From Loktanella sp. M215 (lineage in GTDB: Bacteria; Pseudomonadota; Alphaproteobacteria; Rhodobacterales; Rhodobacteraceae), in assembly GCF_021735925.1 (NCBI RefSeq), contig NZ_WMEA01000001.1:1181001-1245000 (forward strand): a DNA stretch of 64,000 bases, given 5' to 3'. The notes beneath the pieces are model-generated. The model saw only the letters and a list, made by a program, of their open reading frames with translations. It did no database searches and was not told where the DNA came from. Position numbers and translations under genes: made by a program. Positions 34,557-44,370 of the stretch are shown here, in pieces; within the stretch, counting starts at the first letter, position 1; each line of letters opens with the position of its first letter.

Positions 34557-35966
34557 ATGCAGACAGCGATCGTCATGCCATCCCTCCCCCGGCCGGATCA
34601 TCCGCCGACCGTGGAGCCGATTGTGCGGCCCGGTCCCGCCCAGTTGCCGCACGAGAGCTTCGAGACCGCACTCGCGAACCTGCAGAAGAAAGGCGGTGCA
34701 GCGCCACGTTTGCCTGCCCTGGCCGAAACCGAAACCGCCGAGATCGACAGCGACGCTCCCGAGGCTGGGGATGCGGACGAAGCGGTCGATCCTCCCGAGG
34801 CCGAGGTGACAGACACTCTCGTCGATCCGGTGATGGACGTGGCTTTTGTCGTGGTCGTGCCTGCACGGCCCGCAGCTGCGGTGGCGGCTCCGGTTGATGT
34901 GTCACGCGCCGTCACGCCGGGTCCCGCACCATTGATCGCGAATGCGCGCGATGCCGTGACGTCCCCTGTCCGCGACGGCGGGATTGTCGCGCATGCACAT
35001 CTCGAGGCTCCGCCAAGCGCGATTGCGCCACCCGTCGCACCGCAGATGCCGGCATCCGGTGTCGAAACGGCCCCGGTTGTCCCGGCGGCCGCCATGGGCA
35101 TTCCGGCGGTGGCGCGCCCGCCGATCACCGTGCCCGAGGACCGCACGCCTGCCGCCGCGACGGATCCGGCGCCGACGTCCAGCGTCGATGCGGGCTCTGT
35201 ATCGCGTGTTGCCATCAATGTGGCGCGCGGTGCAGTCATTGATCGAAGCGCCGCCACAAGTCACGCTGCCAAAGCTGACGACGGCCCGCGGAGCGACAGA
35301 TCGCGCGGGAGCAGCATCGGCCGCGCGGCACCTGTGGTCGCAAACGGTCCGGCGCCGATCGTTCCGCCGACGCCGCCATCCCTGCCGATCAGCAGCAGGC
35401 CCACCATCAGCGCGGTCGACCCGGCAGAGCCGATTGCGACACCCGGGGGCCTCGCGACGATTGCGGGGCCCGAGGCGGCGGTCCTGTCGGTCGCCTCTGC
35501 CGGTTCGCCGCTGGTGACGGCCCGGTCCGACATGGGATCTGCGCGGCCACAGACGCCTTTGCTGGCGCAGCATGTCGCGCAACAACTCTCCGTGGCTCTG
35601 CACAGGCAAGCGGGAGGAGCGACGGATATCGCGCTGGATCCGGTCGAACTGGGGCGCGTCCGCATGACGGTGACGGCCCACGATCAGACGATCACGATGG
35701 TCGTGGTGGCCGACCGGCCCGAAACTGCGGATCTGATGCGCCGCCACGTCGATGTCCTGCAACAGGAATTTCGGGGGCTGGGATATACCTCGGTCAATCT
35801 GACGTTCGAACGGGGTCAGGACAGACCGGCCACCCCGTCGCAGGACGGACCAAAGGCCGGGGGGGCCTACGCCGACACGGCCCCGGATGATGCGCCTTCA
35901 ACCACCGCCGCCACGGCCGGTGTCGCCCGTCGGGCGGCGGACGGCAGCCTTGATTTACGCCTTTAG
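34557..35966 (+). CDS. fliK: flagellar hook-length control protein FliK
   Basis: 469 residues. Most is Pro/Ala/Val-rich, unstructured and variable. The C-terminal domain (about residues 340-430) is the Flg_hook domain: IALDPVELGRVRMTVTAHDQ and MRRHVDVLQQEFRGLGYTSV. FliK measures hook length and triggers the FlhB switch. The ATG at 34557 was chosen as the first after the divergent promoter region; an in-frame extension upstream would run back across flgJ. It is followed 12 bp later by flgD. Confidence 0.85.
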   Translation: MQTAIVMPSLPRPDHPPTVEPIVRPGPAQLPHESFETALANLQKKGGAAPRLPALAETETAEIDSDAPEAGDADEAVDPPEAEVTDTLVDPVMDVAFVVVVPARPAAAVAAPVDVSRAVTPGPAPLIANARDAVTSPVRDGGIVAHAHLEAPPSAIAPPVAPQMPASGVETAPVVPAAAMGIPAVARPPITVPEDRTPAAATDPAPTSSVDAGSVSRVAINVARGAVIDRSAATSHAAKADDGPRSDRSRGSSIGRAAPVVANGPAPIVPPTPPSLPISSRPTISAVDPAEPIATPGGLATIAGPEAAVLSVASAGSPLVTARSDMGSARPQTPLLAQHVAQQLSVALHRQAGGATDIALDPVELGRVRMTVTAHDQTITMVVVADRPETADLMRRHVDVLQQEFRGLGYTSVNLTFERGQDRPATPSQDGPKAGGAYADTAPDDAPSTTAATAGVARRAADGSLDLRL

Positions 35967-35978
35967 GAAGGGTCCGAT

Positions 35979-36653
35979 ATGACAACGATCACACCAACGC
36001 AGACACAGACATCGCCCGTCACCGCCGCGAATGCGACAGCGATGACGGGGGGCAACAGCAACATCAGCGCCGACTTCGAGACGTTCCTGAAGATGCTGAC
36101 GGTCCAGATGCAGAATCAAGATCCGCTCAATCCGGTCGATTCGTCCGACTATGCGACCCAGCTCGCGACCTTCTCTGGCGTCGAGCAGCAGGTGCAGACG
36201 AACGATCTGCTGCGCGCCTTGACGGGACAGATGAACACCGGCGGGTTGATGCAGCTGGCCGGATGGGTCGGCATGGACGCGCGCGCGCCAGTACCGGCCT
36301 ATTTCGACGGGGCGCCGGTGACCGTGGTGCCGAATGTCCAGCGCGGGGCGGATGCGGCGCAGCTGGTCGTGCGCGACGCCGACGGGATCGAGATCCAGCG
36401 CCTGACCATCGCAACCGACAATGCGCCGGTCACATGGGCGGGGGTGACCACAGATGGTGCGCCCCTGCCGCGGGGATTCTATGCCTTTGACACGGTCAGC
36501 CTCGCCGCAGGAGAGGTCGTGGCCGAGGCGCCATCTGAAATCTACGCCCGCGTGACCGAGGTGCAGGTCACGGGTGGCGTGAATACGCTGATTCTGGCGG
36601 GTGGCAAAAGTGTGCCCGCATCCCAGGTCACGGCGGTGCGAGAGGCGTCCTAG
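35979..36653 (+). CDS. flgD: hook capping protein FlgD
   Basis: Scaffold for hook assembly, 224 residues. The N-terminal signature is DFETFLKMLTVQMQNQDPLN with PVDSSDYATQLATFSGVEQQ, which is diagnostic. A beta-rich domain with a Tudor/FnIII-like fold follows. The Thr-rich first 30 residues serve export. The stop overlaps the end of convergent ubiB by 4 bp. It is the last flagellar gene in the window. Confidence 0.96.
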   Translation: MTTITPTQTQTSPVTAANATAMTGGNSNISADFETFLKMLTVQMQNQDPLNPVDSSDYATQLATFSGVEQQVQTNDLLRALTGQMNTGGLMQLAGWVGMDARAPVPAYFDGAPVTVVPNVQRGADAAQLVVRDADGIEIQRLTIATDNAPVTWAGVTTDGAPLPRGFYAFDTVSLAAGEVVAEAPSEIYARVTEVQVTGGVNTLILAGGKSVPASQVTAVREAS

Positions 36654-38179
36654 ACCAGCGCCTGCACGAACCAGGCGGCCCCCACGATCACGCCACCCAG
36701 CGCCATCCACGACAGCCGCGCGCGGCGGCGCTGCGGCCGGGGCGGCGGTGGCGGGTTGTTCAGGCGGATCAGCGCATCTTCTGCCAGCCGGGGCAGTTGC
36801 GGACCGAACCGCGCCAGTACCAGCGCTGCCTTGCGCAGGTCGTTCAGCAGGGCGCGGGGGCCGATGGATTTGCTGACATAGTCGGTCACGATGGGCTGTG
36901 CGACCTGCCAGATGTTCATGTGCGGGTCCATCGACCGCGCGACACCTTCGACCACGACCATGGTGCGTTGCAGCAGGATCAGCTCGGTGCGGGTCTCCAT
37001 CCCGAATCGCTCCGTCACCTCGAAGAGATAGGACAAAAGCCGTGCCATCGAGATGCGGCTGGCATCCATGCCAAAGATCGGCTCTCCGACCGCGCGCAGG
37101 GCGCGGGCGAATTCGTCGACGTCCTTGTGGGCGGGGACGTAGCCTGCCTCGAAATGAACCTCGGCAACCCGTTGATAATCCTTGCGGATAAAACCGAACA
37201 GGATCTCGGCGTAAACGCGACGGGTATATTCGTCGATCCGCCCCATGATGCCAAAGTCATAGGCGATGATGTCGCCGTTGGCCCCGATCTTGAGGTTGCC
37301 CTGATGCATGTCGCCGTGGAAATAGCCGTCGCGCAGGGCGTGCGACAGGAACAACTGCAGCACGCGCGCCGCCAGCACCCGTCGGTCTAGGCCAGCGGCG
37401 TCGATGGCGGCGTTGTCGCCGGCGCTGATCCCTTCGACCCAGTCCAGCGTCATCACGCGGCGGCCCGAGAGGTGCCAGCGGATGGACGGCACCTGGAACC
37501 CTTCGTCCTTCGCCGTATTCGCCGCGAATTCGGCGGCGGCAGAACTTTCCAGCCGCAGGTCCAACTCTCCCATCACCACGCCTTCAAAGTGGGTGATGAC
37601 CTCCATCGGGCGCAGGCGGCGGGACGAGGGCGACAGCACCTCGATCACCTTGGCCGCGAAATAGAAGGCGTCGATGTCGCGCCGGAACGCCCGTTCGATG
37701 CCGGGGCGCAGGATCTTGACGGCGACCGCCTCGCCGGTGTCGGCCAGATGCGCCTTGTGGACCTGCGCCAGCGAGGCGGCGGCAACGGGTTCGGAAAAGC
37801 TGGAAAAGATCTGGTCGACGGGCAGGCCCAGTTCGCGCTGCACCTCGGCCTTGGCCTCCGCGATCGGAAAGGGCGGCAGCTTGTCCTGCAGAACCCGCAA
37901 CTGCACCGCCATCTCGTCGCCCACCACGTCGGGCCGGGTGGACAGGACCTGCCCGAACTTGATGTAGGCGGGACCCAGCGCCGTCAGCGCGCGGGGCGCT
38001 GGCGGCACGGTGGGATCGCCCTTGTAACCGAGCCACTTGAACGGCCAGACCACGCCGCGCAGCACGGCCCGCAACAGCGGCGGCGCCTCGACCGCGTCCA
38101 TGATGACGGCCATGGCGCCGGTGCGTTCCAGCGTCGCACCGGTCCGGATCAGGCGGATGATATTGTGGGGTCCGCGCAC
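36650..38179 (-). CDS. ubiB: ubiquinone biosynthesis protein kinase-like UbiB
   Basis: Atypical ADCK/UbiB ATPase needed for coenzyme Q synthesis, 509 residues. Motifs include the KxGQ segment AYIKFGQVLSTRPD, the Ala-rich loop AAASLAQVHKA, the catalytic HGDMHQGN and the metal-binding YDFGIMG. A membrane helix near the C-terminus (LSWMALGGVIVGAAWFVQAL) fits membrane attachment. It follows ubiE immediately (the ubiE stop is next to the ubiB start) and forms a two-gene ubiquinone unit. Confidence 0.94.
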   Translation of the reverse strand: MRGPHNIIRLIRTGATLERTGAMAVIMDAVEAPPLLRAVLRGVVWPFKWLGYKGDPTVPPAPRALTALGPAYIKFGQVLSTRPDVVGDEMAVQLRVLQDKLPPFPIAEAKAEVQRELGLPVDQIFSSFSEPVAAASLAQVHKAHLADTGEAVAVKILRPGIERAFRRDIDAFYFAAKVIEVLSPSSRRLRPMEVITHFEGVVMGELDLRLESSAAAEFAANTAKDEGFQVPSIRWHLSGRRVMTLDWVEGISAGDNAAIDAAGLDRRVLAARVLQLFLSHALRDGYFHGDMHQGNLKIGANGDIIAYDFGIMGRIDEYTRRVYAEILFGFIRKDYQRVAEVHFEAGYVPAHKDVDEFARALRAVGEPIFGMDASRISMARLLSYLFEVTERFGMETRTELILLQRTMVVVEGVARSMDPHMNIWQVAQPIVTDYVSKSIGPRALLNDLRKAALVLARFGPQLPRLAEDALIRLNNPPPPPRPQRRRARLSWMALGGVIVGAAWFVQALV

Positions 38180-38929
38180 TTACAGCTTCCAGCCGGAGTG
38201 TAGTGCCGCCACGCCCATCGTCATGTTGCGGTACTTGGCATTGTCGAAGCCCGCCGCGCGCACCATGCCAAGGAAGGTGTCCTGATCGGGGAAATTCCGG
38301 ATCGATTCGACGAGGTATTGATAGCTGTCGCGGTCGTTCGCGATCAGCTGCCCCATGCGCGGGATCACGTTGAACGAATAGGCGTCGTAGGCCTTCTGCA
38401 TCAGGGGGTTGGGCAGCTGGCTGAACTCCAGCACCATCAGCCGGCCGCCGGGCCGCAGCACGCGGAAGGCCTCGTTCAGGGCCTCTTGCGGGCGGGTCAC
38501 GTTCCGGATGCCGAAGCTGATCGTATAGACGTCAAAGGTGTTGTCGGGGAACGGCAGCGCCATCGCGTCGCCCACGACCCAGTCCAGCTGGTCGTGCATC
38601 CGCTCTGCCTCGGCCCGCTTGCGGCCGGCGATCAGCATCGGTTCGGTCAAGTCCAGCACGGTGGCGTGGCCCGATCCCGCCCGTTTCAGAAAGCGGAACG
38701 CGATATCGCCGGTGCCGCCCGCCACATCCAGCAGCTTTTGCCCCGCGCGCGGCGCCAGCCAGTCCATCATCGCGTCTTTCCACAACCGGTGGACGCCGCC
38801 GGACATCACGTCGTTCATGATGTCGTATTTGCTGGCGACCGAGGAAAAGACGCCACGGACGCGGCCCGCCTTGTCCTCTTCCCGCACGGTCTCGAAGCCG
38901 AAGTGGGTGGTCTTGTCGCTGTCGGTCAT
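38180..38929 (-). CDS. ubiE: demethylmenaquinone/ubiquinone C-methyltransferase UbiE
   Basis: SAM-dependent C-methyltransferase of quinone synthesis, 249 residues. The SAM-binding motif is [16 protein letters not shown], and the family signature is [20 protein letters not shown]. The N-terminal [20 protein letters not shown] is diagnostic. The start at 38929 is the first ATG giving the family N-terminus. It is divergent from mutM, with an 82-bp gap. Confidence 0.96.
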   Translation of the reverse strand: MTDSDKTTHFGFETVREEDKAGRVRGVFSSVASKYDIMNDVMSGGVHRLWKDAMMDWLAPRAGQKLLDVAGGTGDIAFRFLKRAGSGHATVLDLTEPMLIAGRKRAEAERMHDQLDWVVGDAMALPFPDNTFDVYTISFGIRNVTRPQEALNEAFRVLRPGGRLMVLEFSQLPNPLMQKAYDAYSFNVIPRMGQLIANDRDSYQYLVESIRNFPDQDTFLGMVRAAGFDNAKYRNMTMGVAALHSGWKL

Positions 38930-39011
38930 GGCTTGCGGTCCTGTCTGTGTCGCCCCAGATGTAGGGTGCCGCGACGGTCCTACAACGTCGCCACTGCCTA
39001 AGGAACACCCG

Positions 39012-39863
39012 ATGCCCGAATTGCCAGAGGTCGAGACAGTGCGTCGCGGGCTGGCCCCCGTGATGGAAGGGCAGCGGATCACGCGGGCCGAGGTCAACCG
39101 CCCCGACCTGCGCTGGCCCTTTCCCGACCGCATGGCCGACCGTTTGACGGGCGCGCTGATCGAACGGCTGCGGCGGCGGTCGAAGTATATTCTGGCCGAT
39201 CTGGATACGGGAGAGACGCTGCTGATCCACCTCGGCATGTCGGGGCGGATGCTGATTTCGGGCGCCATGCTGGGTGATTTCCACCACGATCACCCGGCAC
39301 CTGCCAAGCACGATCATGTTGTGCTGCACATGGGGCAGGGGGCGCGGATCACCTTCAACGATGCACGCCGCTTTGGCGCGATGGACCTCATGGGCACGCT
39401 GGACGCGGATGCGCACTGGCTGATGCGCGATCTGGGGCCGGAACCCTTTGCCAATGATTTCAACGAGGATTACCTTGTCGCGCGATTGCGCGGACGCAAT
39501 ACGCCGATCAAATCCGCCTTGCTGGACCAGCGGATCGTGGCGGGCCTTGGCAATATCTACGTCTGCGAGGTGCTGCACCGCGCCCGTATCCATCCCGCCC
39601 GCAAGGCCGGCCGCATTGCCGCCGCGCGTATCGCCGGGCTGGTCCCCCTGATCCGTCAGGTGCTGGATGAGGCCATCGCCGCCGGCGGATCCTCCTTGCG
39701 CGATTACAGGCAGGCCGATGGCGAACTGGGCTACTTTCAGCACGGATTCGCGGTCTACGGCCGCGAGGGTCAACCCTGCGTCACCCCCGGTTGCCCCGGC
39801 ACCATCGCGCGGATCGTGCAATCCGGGCGGTCGTCGTTCTTTTGCCCACAGTGTCAAAGATAG
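39012..39863 (+). CDS. mutM: formamidopyrimidine-DNA glycosylase MutM
   Basis: Base-excision repair enzyme for 8-oxoguanine, 283 residues. The N-terminal Pro-2 and Glu-3 of [14 protein letters not shown] are catalytic. The helix-two-turn-helix region contains [19 protein letters not shown], and the zinc finger at the C-terminus has four Cys (QPCVTPGC and FFCPQCQR). Length is typical. Confidence 0.97.
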   Translation: MPELPEVETVRRGLAPVMEGQRITRAEVNRPDLRWPFPDRMADRLTGALIERLRRRSKYILADLDTGETLLIHLGMSGRMLISGAMLGDFHHDHPAPAKHDHVVLHMGQGARITFNDARRFGAMDLMGTLDADAHWLMRDLGPEPFANDFNEDYLVARLRGRNTPIKSALLDQRIVAGLGNIYVCEVLHRARIHPARKAGRIAAARIAGLVPLIRQVLDEAIAAGGSSLRDYRQADGELGYFQHGFAVYGREGQPCVTPGCPGTIARIVQSGRSSFFCPQCQR

Positions 39864-39924
39864 CTTGAACGCGGCCGCACTTTTGCGCATCACATGAGGT
39901 CTGACCAGTAAAACGGAGGGCCGC

Positions 39925-40701
39925 ATGGCCTACGAGACCATCATCGTCGACACCTCCGACGATATCGCCGTGATCCGGCTGAACCGGCCCGACGCCCTGA
40001 ATGCCCTGAACCAGAAGCTGCTGGGCGAGCTTTGCACGGCGCTGGAGGACGCGGATGCCTCCGACAAGGTGCGCTGCATCATCATGACCGGGTCCGAAAA
40101 GGCCTTTGCCGCCGGGGCCGATATCACGGAAATGGCCGACAAGACCTTTGTCGAGATGACGACGCAGGCGTTCTTTCAAGAACCCGCCCGCCGGATCGAG
40201 GCGATCCGCAAGCCGATCATCGCCGCCGTGTCCGGCTATGCGCTGGGCGGCGGGTGCGAGCTTGCGATGATGTGCGATTTCATCATCGCCTCCGACACCG
40301 CCAAGTTCGGCCAGCCCGAAATCAACCTGGGCGTCATCGCCGGCATGGGCGGCACGCAGCGGCTGGCCCGCTATGTCGGCAAGTCCAAGGCGATGGACAT
40401 GAACCTGACGGGCCGCTTCATGGACGCCGAAGAGGCGCTGGCCTCCGGCCTCGTCAGCCGCGTCGTCCCGGCCAAGAAGCTGATGGACGAGGCACAGGGG
40501 GCCGCGCAAAAGATCGCGGCCAAGTCGATGCTGGCGGCGATGGCGGCCAAGGACACGGTCAACCGCGCGTTCGAGACGACGCTGGCCGAGGGCCTGAATT
40601 ACGAACGCCGCAGCTTTTACGGCCTCTTCGCGACGCAGGACCAGAAAGAGGGCATGGCGGCCTTTCAGGAAAAGCGCGAAGCGCAGTTCCGCGACAAGTA
40701 A
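39925..40701 (+). CDS. enoyl-CoA hydratase
   Basis: Crotonase-fold enzyme, 258 residues, hydrating 2-enoyl-CoA in fatty-acid oxidation. It shows [13 protein letters not shown] (oxyanion hole) and [20 protein letters not shown], with catalytic Glu in [20 protein letters not shown]. Ribosome site GGAGGG is well placed. Its location between mutM and rpsT is usual in Rhodobacterales and does not imply a shared function. Confidence 0.93.
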   Translation: MAYETIIVDTSDDIAVIRLNRPDALNALNQKLLGELCTALEDADASDKVRCIIMTGSEKAFAAGADITEMADKTFVEMTTQAFFQEPARRIEAIRKPIIAAVSGYALGGGCELAMMCDFIIASDTAKFGQPEINLGVIAGMGGTQRLARYVGKSKAMDMNLTGRFMDAEEALASGLVSRVVPAKKLMDEAQGAAQKIAAKSMLAAMAAKDTVNRAFETTLAEGLNYERRSFYGLFATQDQKEGMAAFQEKREAQFRDK

Positions 40702-40845
40702 CGCTTGCCTTTTGCGCGGGGCCGGTTTATCGGCCCTGCGACATGCGCGTGATGCCCGCTTTGGCAGATCAGTCCGGTAATGAACCCGGTGGGCCTCTCG
40801 GGCGCTGAGAATTATTGTATCGACCTGAACAAAAGGCCCAAAATC

Positions 40846-41109
40846 ATGGCAAACAGCCCCCAGTCCAAAAAACGCGCAAAGCAGAACGAAGCCCGCTTTG
40901 CCGTCAACAAGATGCGCCGCTCGCGCATCCGCACCTTCCTGCGCTCTGTCGAAGAGGCGATTGCCGCCGGCGACCAGACCGCCGCTGCCGCAGCCCTGAA
41001 GGCCGCACAGCCCGAATTGATGCGTGGCGTCAGCAAGGGTGTCGTCCACAAGAACACCGCAGCGCGCAAGATGTCGCGCCTGTCCAGCCGCGTCAAAGCG
41101 CTGGCCTGA
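40846..41109 (+). CDS. rpsT: 30S ribosomal protein S20
   Basis: 87 residues, highly basic, starting [20 protein letters not shown] and ending with the Lys/Arg-rich helix [16 protein letters not shown]. Binds 16S rRNA early in 30S assembly. The ATG follows an A-rich leader. A strong terminator lies 43 bp after the stop. Confidence 0.98.
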   Translation: MANSPQSKKRAKQNEARFAVNKMRRSRIRTFLRSVEEAIAAGDQTAAAAALKAAQPELMRGVSKGVVHKNTAARKMSRLSSRVKALA

Positions 41110-41151
41110 CGCAGCGTCATTCGGTCCGCTGTTGCCGGATTGCACAGGTTC

Positions 41152-41179
41152 AAACGCACCTTTCGGGGTGCGTTTTTTT
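41152..41179 (+). terminator. intrinsic terminator after rpsT
   Basis: A 9-bp stem (AAACGCACC with GGTGCGTTT) closes a 6-base loop and runs into seven or more T. It separates rpsT from the dnaA region. Confidence 0.9.
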
Positions 41180-41713
41180 ATGCCCAACGTGCCTGTGAAG
41201 AAAGTTTTGTGACGTTTCAAAGACGTCAGAGATTCTTAATCCTCCGGACATGAGTCAAGCGCGTTGTTCGGTTGTGGCCGCCGCAAACCCCTTGCTAGAT
41301 TGCACCTGCGATTCACATCGTTCCGGGGGGGACATGGGGGATTGCGGTGCAGGCCAAGTGTGACGGGGTCGTGGAATGACCCGAACGTCACCGCCGTTTC
41401 AGACGCCGCGATCCATGCTGCCAGACTGTCAGGCCATGACGCGATCATGGTTTCACCGGTCGGCGTGACCGACCTGTGGCACAGCGTTTGCTGTCGCCCA
41501 TTGGCGTGTCCGTGATCCTCCTGCGTCCTGCTGCGATGCGCAGGTTCCGCTCCGGCGGAACCCCTGCGCAAGACGGTTTGGGGCCGCGTGTGATGCACCC
41601 TGTCCGGTCCGCTGCTGCGGTGGACCACGGCGGGGCGTGTCATGGAATGCAGCGTGAACGTGACGGGCTGAACGGGTCCGTGGGCAGGTTATTTGTATTG
41701 AAAGAAGAAAAAG
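41180..41713. promoter_or_regulatory. dnaA upstream region with three GANTC sites
   Basis: About 530 bp without a credible gene. GANTC motifs (CcrM methylation sites in alphaproteobacteria) occur at 41231-41235, 41252-41256 and 41310-41314, three within 84 bp. I see no clear DnaA boxes (TTATCCACA type) or AT-rich unwinding element, so this is treated as a long dnaA promoter/leader, not an origin. The dnaA ribosome site is GAAAGAAGAAAAAG just before the ATG. Confidence 0.5.
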
Positions 41714-43078
41714 ATGAGCGATGACGTGTGGGGGCATGTACTGGCGGATCTGGAAAAGGAGATGAGCAAGGCCAAATTTCAAAGCTGGATTGCATCCTTA
41801 AGTTTTTCCGGCATCGAGAACCGGACCGCCCGGTTCGAGGTTCCGACGACCTTCATCGGCAATTACGTCGATCAGCATTTCAGCGACCAGATCGTCTATG
41901 GTTTCAACCGCGCGGGCAGCGCTGTCGAACGCCTGCGGTTCGAGGTCTGTGCCACCCGGCGTGAACCGACCATGCCGCAGCCGGTCGCCGCAACGGCGGC
42001 CAAGGCTGCAACCTCTGATTTCGGCGATCATCAGGACCCGCTGGGCCTGCCGATCGACCCCCAGCTGACCTTTGACACTTTCGTCGTGGGCAAGCCGAAC
42101 GAGCTGGCCCATGCCGCCGCCCGCCGCGTGGCCGAAGGCGGCCCGGTGACCTTCAACCCGCTGTTTCTGTATTCCGGCGTCGGTCTGGGCAAGACCCACC
42201 TGATGCACGCGATCGCCAACGAACTGGCCCGGCGCCAGCCCGAATTACGCGTGCTCTACATGTCTGCCGAACGGTTCATGTACCGCTTCATCACGTCGCT
42301 GCGCGAACGCAAGATGATGGAATTCAAGCACGCCCTGCGGTCCGTCGACATCCTGATGGTCGACGACGTGCAGTTCATGGGCGGCAAGGATTCCACGCAA
42401 GAGGAATTCTTTCACACCTTCAACGCGCTCGTCGATGCCCGCAAACAGGTCATCATTTCCGGCGACCGCGCACCGGGCGAGATCAAGGAGATGGAAGACC
42501 GCATGCGGTCCCGTCTGCAGTGCGGTCTGGTCGTGGACCTCCACCCCACCGATTTTGAACTGCGCCTTGGCGTCTTGCAGTCCAAGGTCGAGCGTCAGCA
42601 GGAAATCTATCCGGGGCTCAAGATCGCGCCGGGCGTGCTGGAATACCTCGCGCACAAGATCACCAGCAACGTCCGCGTGCTGGAAGGCGCGCTGGTCCGC
42701 CTCTTTGCCCACGCCAGTCTGGTCGGGCGCGACATCGACCTGGAACAGGCGCAGGACTGCCTGTCGGACATCCTGCGGGCCAATGACCGCAAGGTCAGCG
42801 TCGAGGAAATCCAGCGCAAGGTCAGCGAGTATTACAACATCCGCCTGTCCGACATGGTCGGCCCCAAGCGGGTCCGCAGCTTTGCCCGGCCCCGTCAGGT
42901 CGCGATGTTCCTGTCCAAGACCCTGACCAGCCGGTCGCTGCCTGACATCGGCCGCCGTTTCGGCAAGCGTGACCACACCACGGTCATGCACGGCGTCAAG
43001 CGGATCGAGGAGTTGCGCCAGACCGACAGCCAGATCGCCGACGATCTGGACATCCTGCGGCGCGCGCTGGAACAGTAA
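41714..43078 (+). CDS. dnaA: chromosomal replication initiator DnaA
   Basis: AAA+ initiator, 454 residues. The N-terminal domain I starts MSDDVWGHVLADLEKEMSKA. Walker A is GVGLGKTHLMHAI, Walker B is ILMVDDVQF, and the DNA-binding signature is GKRDHTTVMHGVKRI near the C-terminus. It binds origin boxes and opens DNA for replication. dnaN and recF follow, the classical replication order. Confidence 0.98.
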   Translation: MSDDVWGHVLADLEKEMSKAKFQSWIASLSFSGIENRTARFEVPTTFIGNYVDQHFSDQIVYGFNRAGSAVERLRFEVCATRREPTMPQPVAATAAKAATSDFGDHQDPLGLPIDPQLTFDTFVVGKPNELAHAAARRVAEGGPVTFNPLFLYSGVGLGKTHLMHAIANELARRQPELRVLYMSAERFMYRFITSLRERKMMEFKHALRSVDILMVDDVQFMGGKDSTQEEFFHTFNALVDARKQVIISGDRAPGEIKEMEDRMRSRLQCGLVVDLHPTDFELRLGVLQSKVERQQEIYPGLKIAPGVLEYLAHKITSNVRVLEGALVRLFAHASLVGRDIDLEQAQDCLSDILRANDRKVSVEEIQRKVSEYYNIRLSDMVGPKRVRSFARPRQVAMFLSKTLTSRSLPDIGRRFGKRDHTTVMHGVKRIEELRQTDSQIADDLDILRRALEQ

Positions 43079-43182
43079 GCGCGCCACAGTCGGCGCAAAA
43101 ACGCCCGAAACATCTTGAGCATGGCGCAAAAAGCGGTAGCGTCGCGGTCCCGGACCTCGGGATCAACGGCGGAGCGAGACCT

Positions 43183-44301
43183 ATGAAATTCAGCATCGAA
43201 CGGGCCAGCCTTTTGAAGGCCGTGGCGCAGGCGCAATCGGTCGTGGAACGCCGCAACACGATCCCGATCCTGGCCAACGTGTTGATCGAGGCCGAGGGCG
43301 ACACGGTCCAGTTCCGCGCGACCGATCTGGATATCGAAGTCGTGGACCGCGCCCCCGCCAAGGTGGACCGCGCCGGCGCCACCACCGTCGCCGCCGTCAC
43401 GCTGAACGAGATCGTGCGCAAGCTGCCCGACGGATCCCTCGTCACCCTGACCGAAGACGGCGCCACCGGGCGGCTGACGATTCAGGCGGGCCGGTCGAAC
43501 TTCTCTCTCGCGACCTTGCCGCGCGAGGATTTCCCGGTCATGGCGACCTCTGACTACACCACCAATTTCAGCGCGCCCGCCCCGGTGCTGCGCCGCCTGT
43601 TCGACAAGGCGAAATTCGCGATCTCGACCGAAGAGACGCGGTATTACCTGAACGGCGTCTACATGCACGTGGCCGATGGCGACGGCGGACAGGTGCTGCG
43701 CTGCGTCGCGACCGACGGTCACCGTCTGGCCCGCATCGATGCGCCCCTGCCTGAAGGCGCGGCCGGCATGGCCGGCGTGATCGTGCCGCGCAAGACCGTG
43801 GGCGAATTGCGCAAGCTGCTGGACGACGACGAATTGCAGGTCGCCGTCAGCGTGTCGGAAACCAAGGTGCGCTTTGCCACGCCGGACATCACCCTGACGT
43901 CCAAGGTCATTGACGGGACGTTCCCCGACTACACGCGCGTCATCCCGCAGGGGAACACCCGCCGCATGGAAGTCGACGCCGCCGAATTCGCCCGCGCCGT
44001 GGACCGGGTCGCCACCGTCAGCAGCGAACGCAGCCGCGCGGTCAAGCTGCAACTGGACGAGGATCGCCTGATCCTTTCCGTGAACGCCCCCGATTCAGGC
44101 GCCGCCGAGGAAGAACTGGCCGTGGCCTATTCCGACGAGCGGCTGGAAATCGGCTTCAACGCGAAATACCTGCTGGAAATCGCAAGCCAGGTGGACCGCG
44201 AGAATGCGGTCTTCATGTTCAACGGCTCTGCCGACCCGACCCTGATGCGCGAAGGCAACGACATGTCCGCCGTCTATGTCGTCATGCCGATGCGGGTCTA
44301 G
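43183..44301 (+). CDS. dnaN: DNA polymerase III sliding clamp DnaN
   Basis: Beta clamp, 372 residues with the three-domain repeat. Begins MKFSIERASLLKAVAQAQSV and ends with YVVMPMRV, the usual C-terminal MxMR motif. It is separated from dnaA by 104 bp and from recF by 69 bp with a hairpin and a repeat-like motif. Confidence 0.97.
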   Translation: MKFSIERASLLKAVAQAQSVVERRNTIPILANVLIEAEGDTVQFRATDLDIEVVDRAPAKVDRAGATTVAAVTLNEIVRKLPDGSLVTLTEDGATGRLTIQAGRSNFSLATLPREDFPVMATSDYTTNFSAPAPVLRRLFDKAKFAISTEETRYYLNGVYMHVADGDGGQVLRCVATDGHRLARIDAPLPEGAAGMAGVIVPRKTVGELRKLLDDDELQVAVSVSETKVRFATPDITLTSKVIDGTFPDYTRVIPQGNTRRMEVDAAEFARAVDRVATVSSERSRAVKLQLDEDRLILSVNAPDSGAAEEELAVAYSDERLEIGFNAKYLLEIASQVDRENAVFMFNGSADPTLMREGNDMSAVYVVMPMRV

Positions 44302-44305
44302 GATT

Positions 44306-44325
44306 TCGGTTTTTGACAAAACCGA
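44306..44325 (+). repeat. hairpin just after dnaN
   Basis: TCGGTTTT-TGAC-AAAACCGA, a perfect 8-bp stem with a 4-base loop, 4 bp after the dnaN stop. There is no T-run after it, so termination would be partial. Confidence 0.5.
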
Positions 44326-44357
44326 GCCTCCGGCGGAAGTATTTTTGACCAGAAGAA
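44325..44357 (+). repeat. Rhodobacterales-type intergenic motif before recF
   Basis: The stretch from AGCCTCCGGCGG through GTATTTTTG to CCAGAAGAAG resembles, from memory, a sequence found in many intergenic regions of Rhodobacterales genomes. The 3' part serves as the recF ribosome-site region (AGAAGAAGGG). It has only one copy in this window. Confidence 0.4.
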
Positions 44358-44370
44358 GGGCGGACTCGCG

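Noticed and set aside
41180..41713. Chromosomal origin between rpsT and dnaA
   Set aside because: No DnaA-box cluster and no AT-rich element could be seen; only three GANTC sites. The region was kept as a dnaA upstream region.
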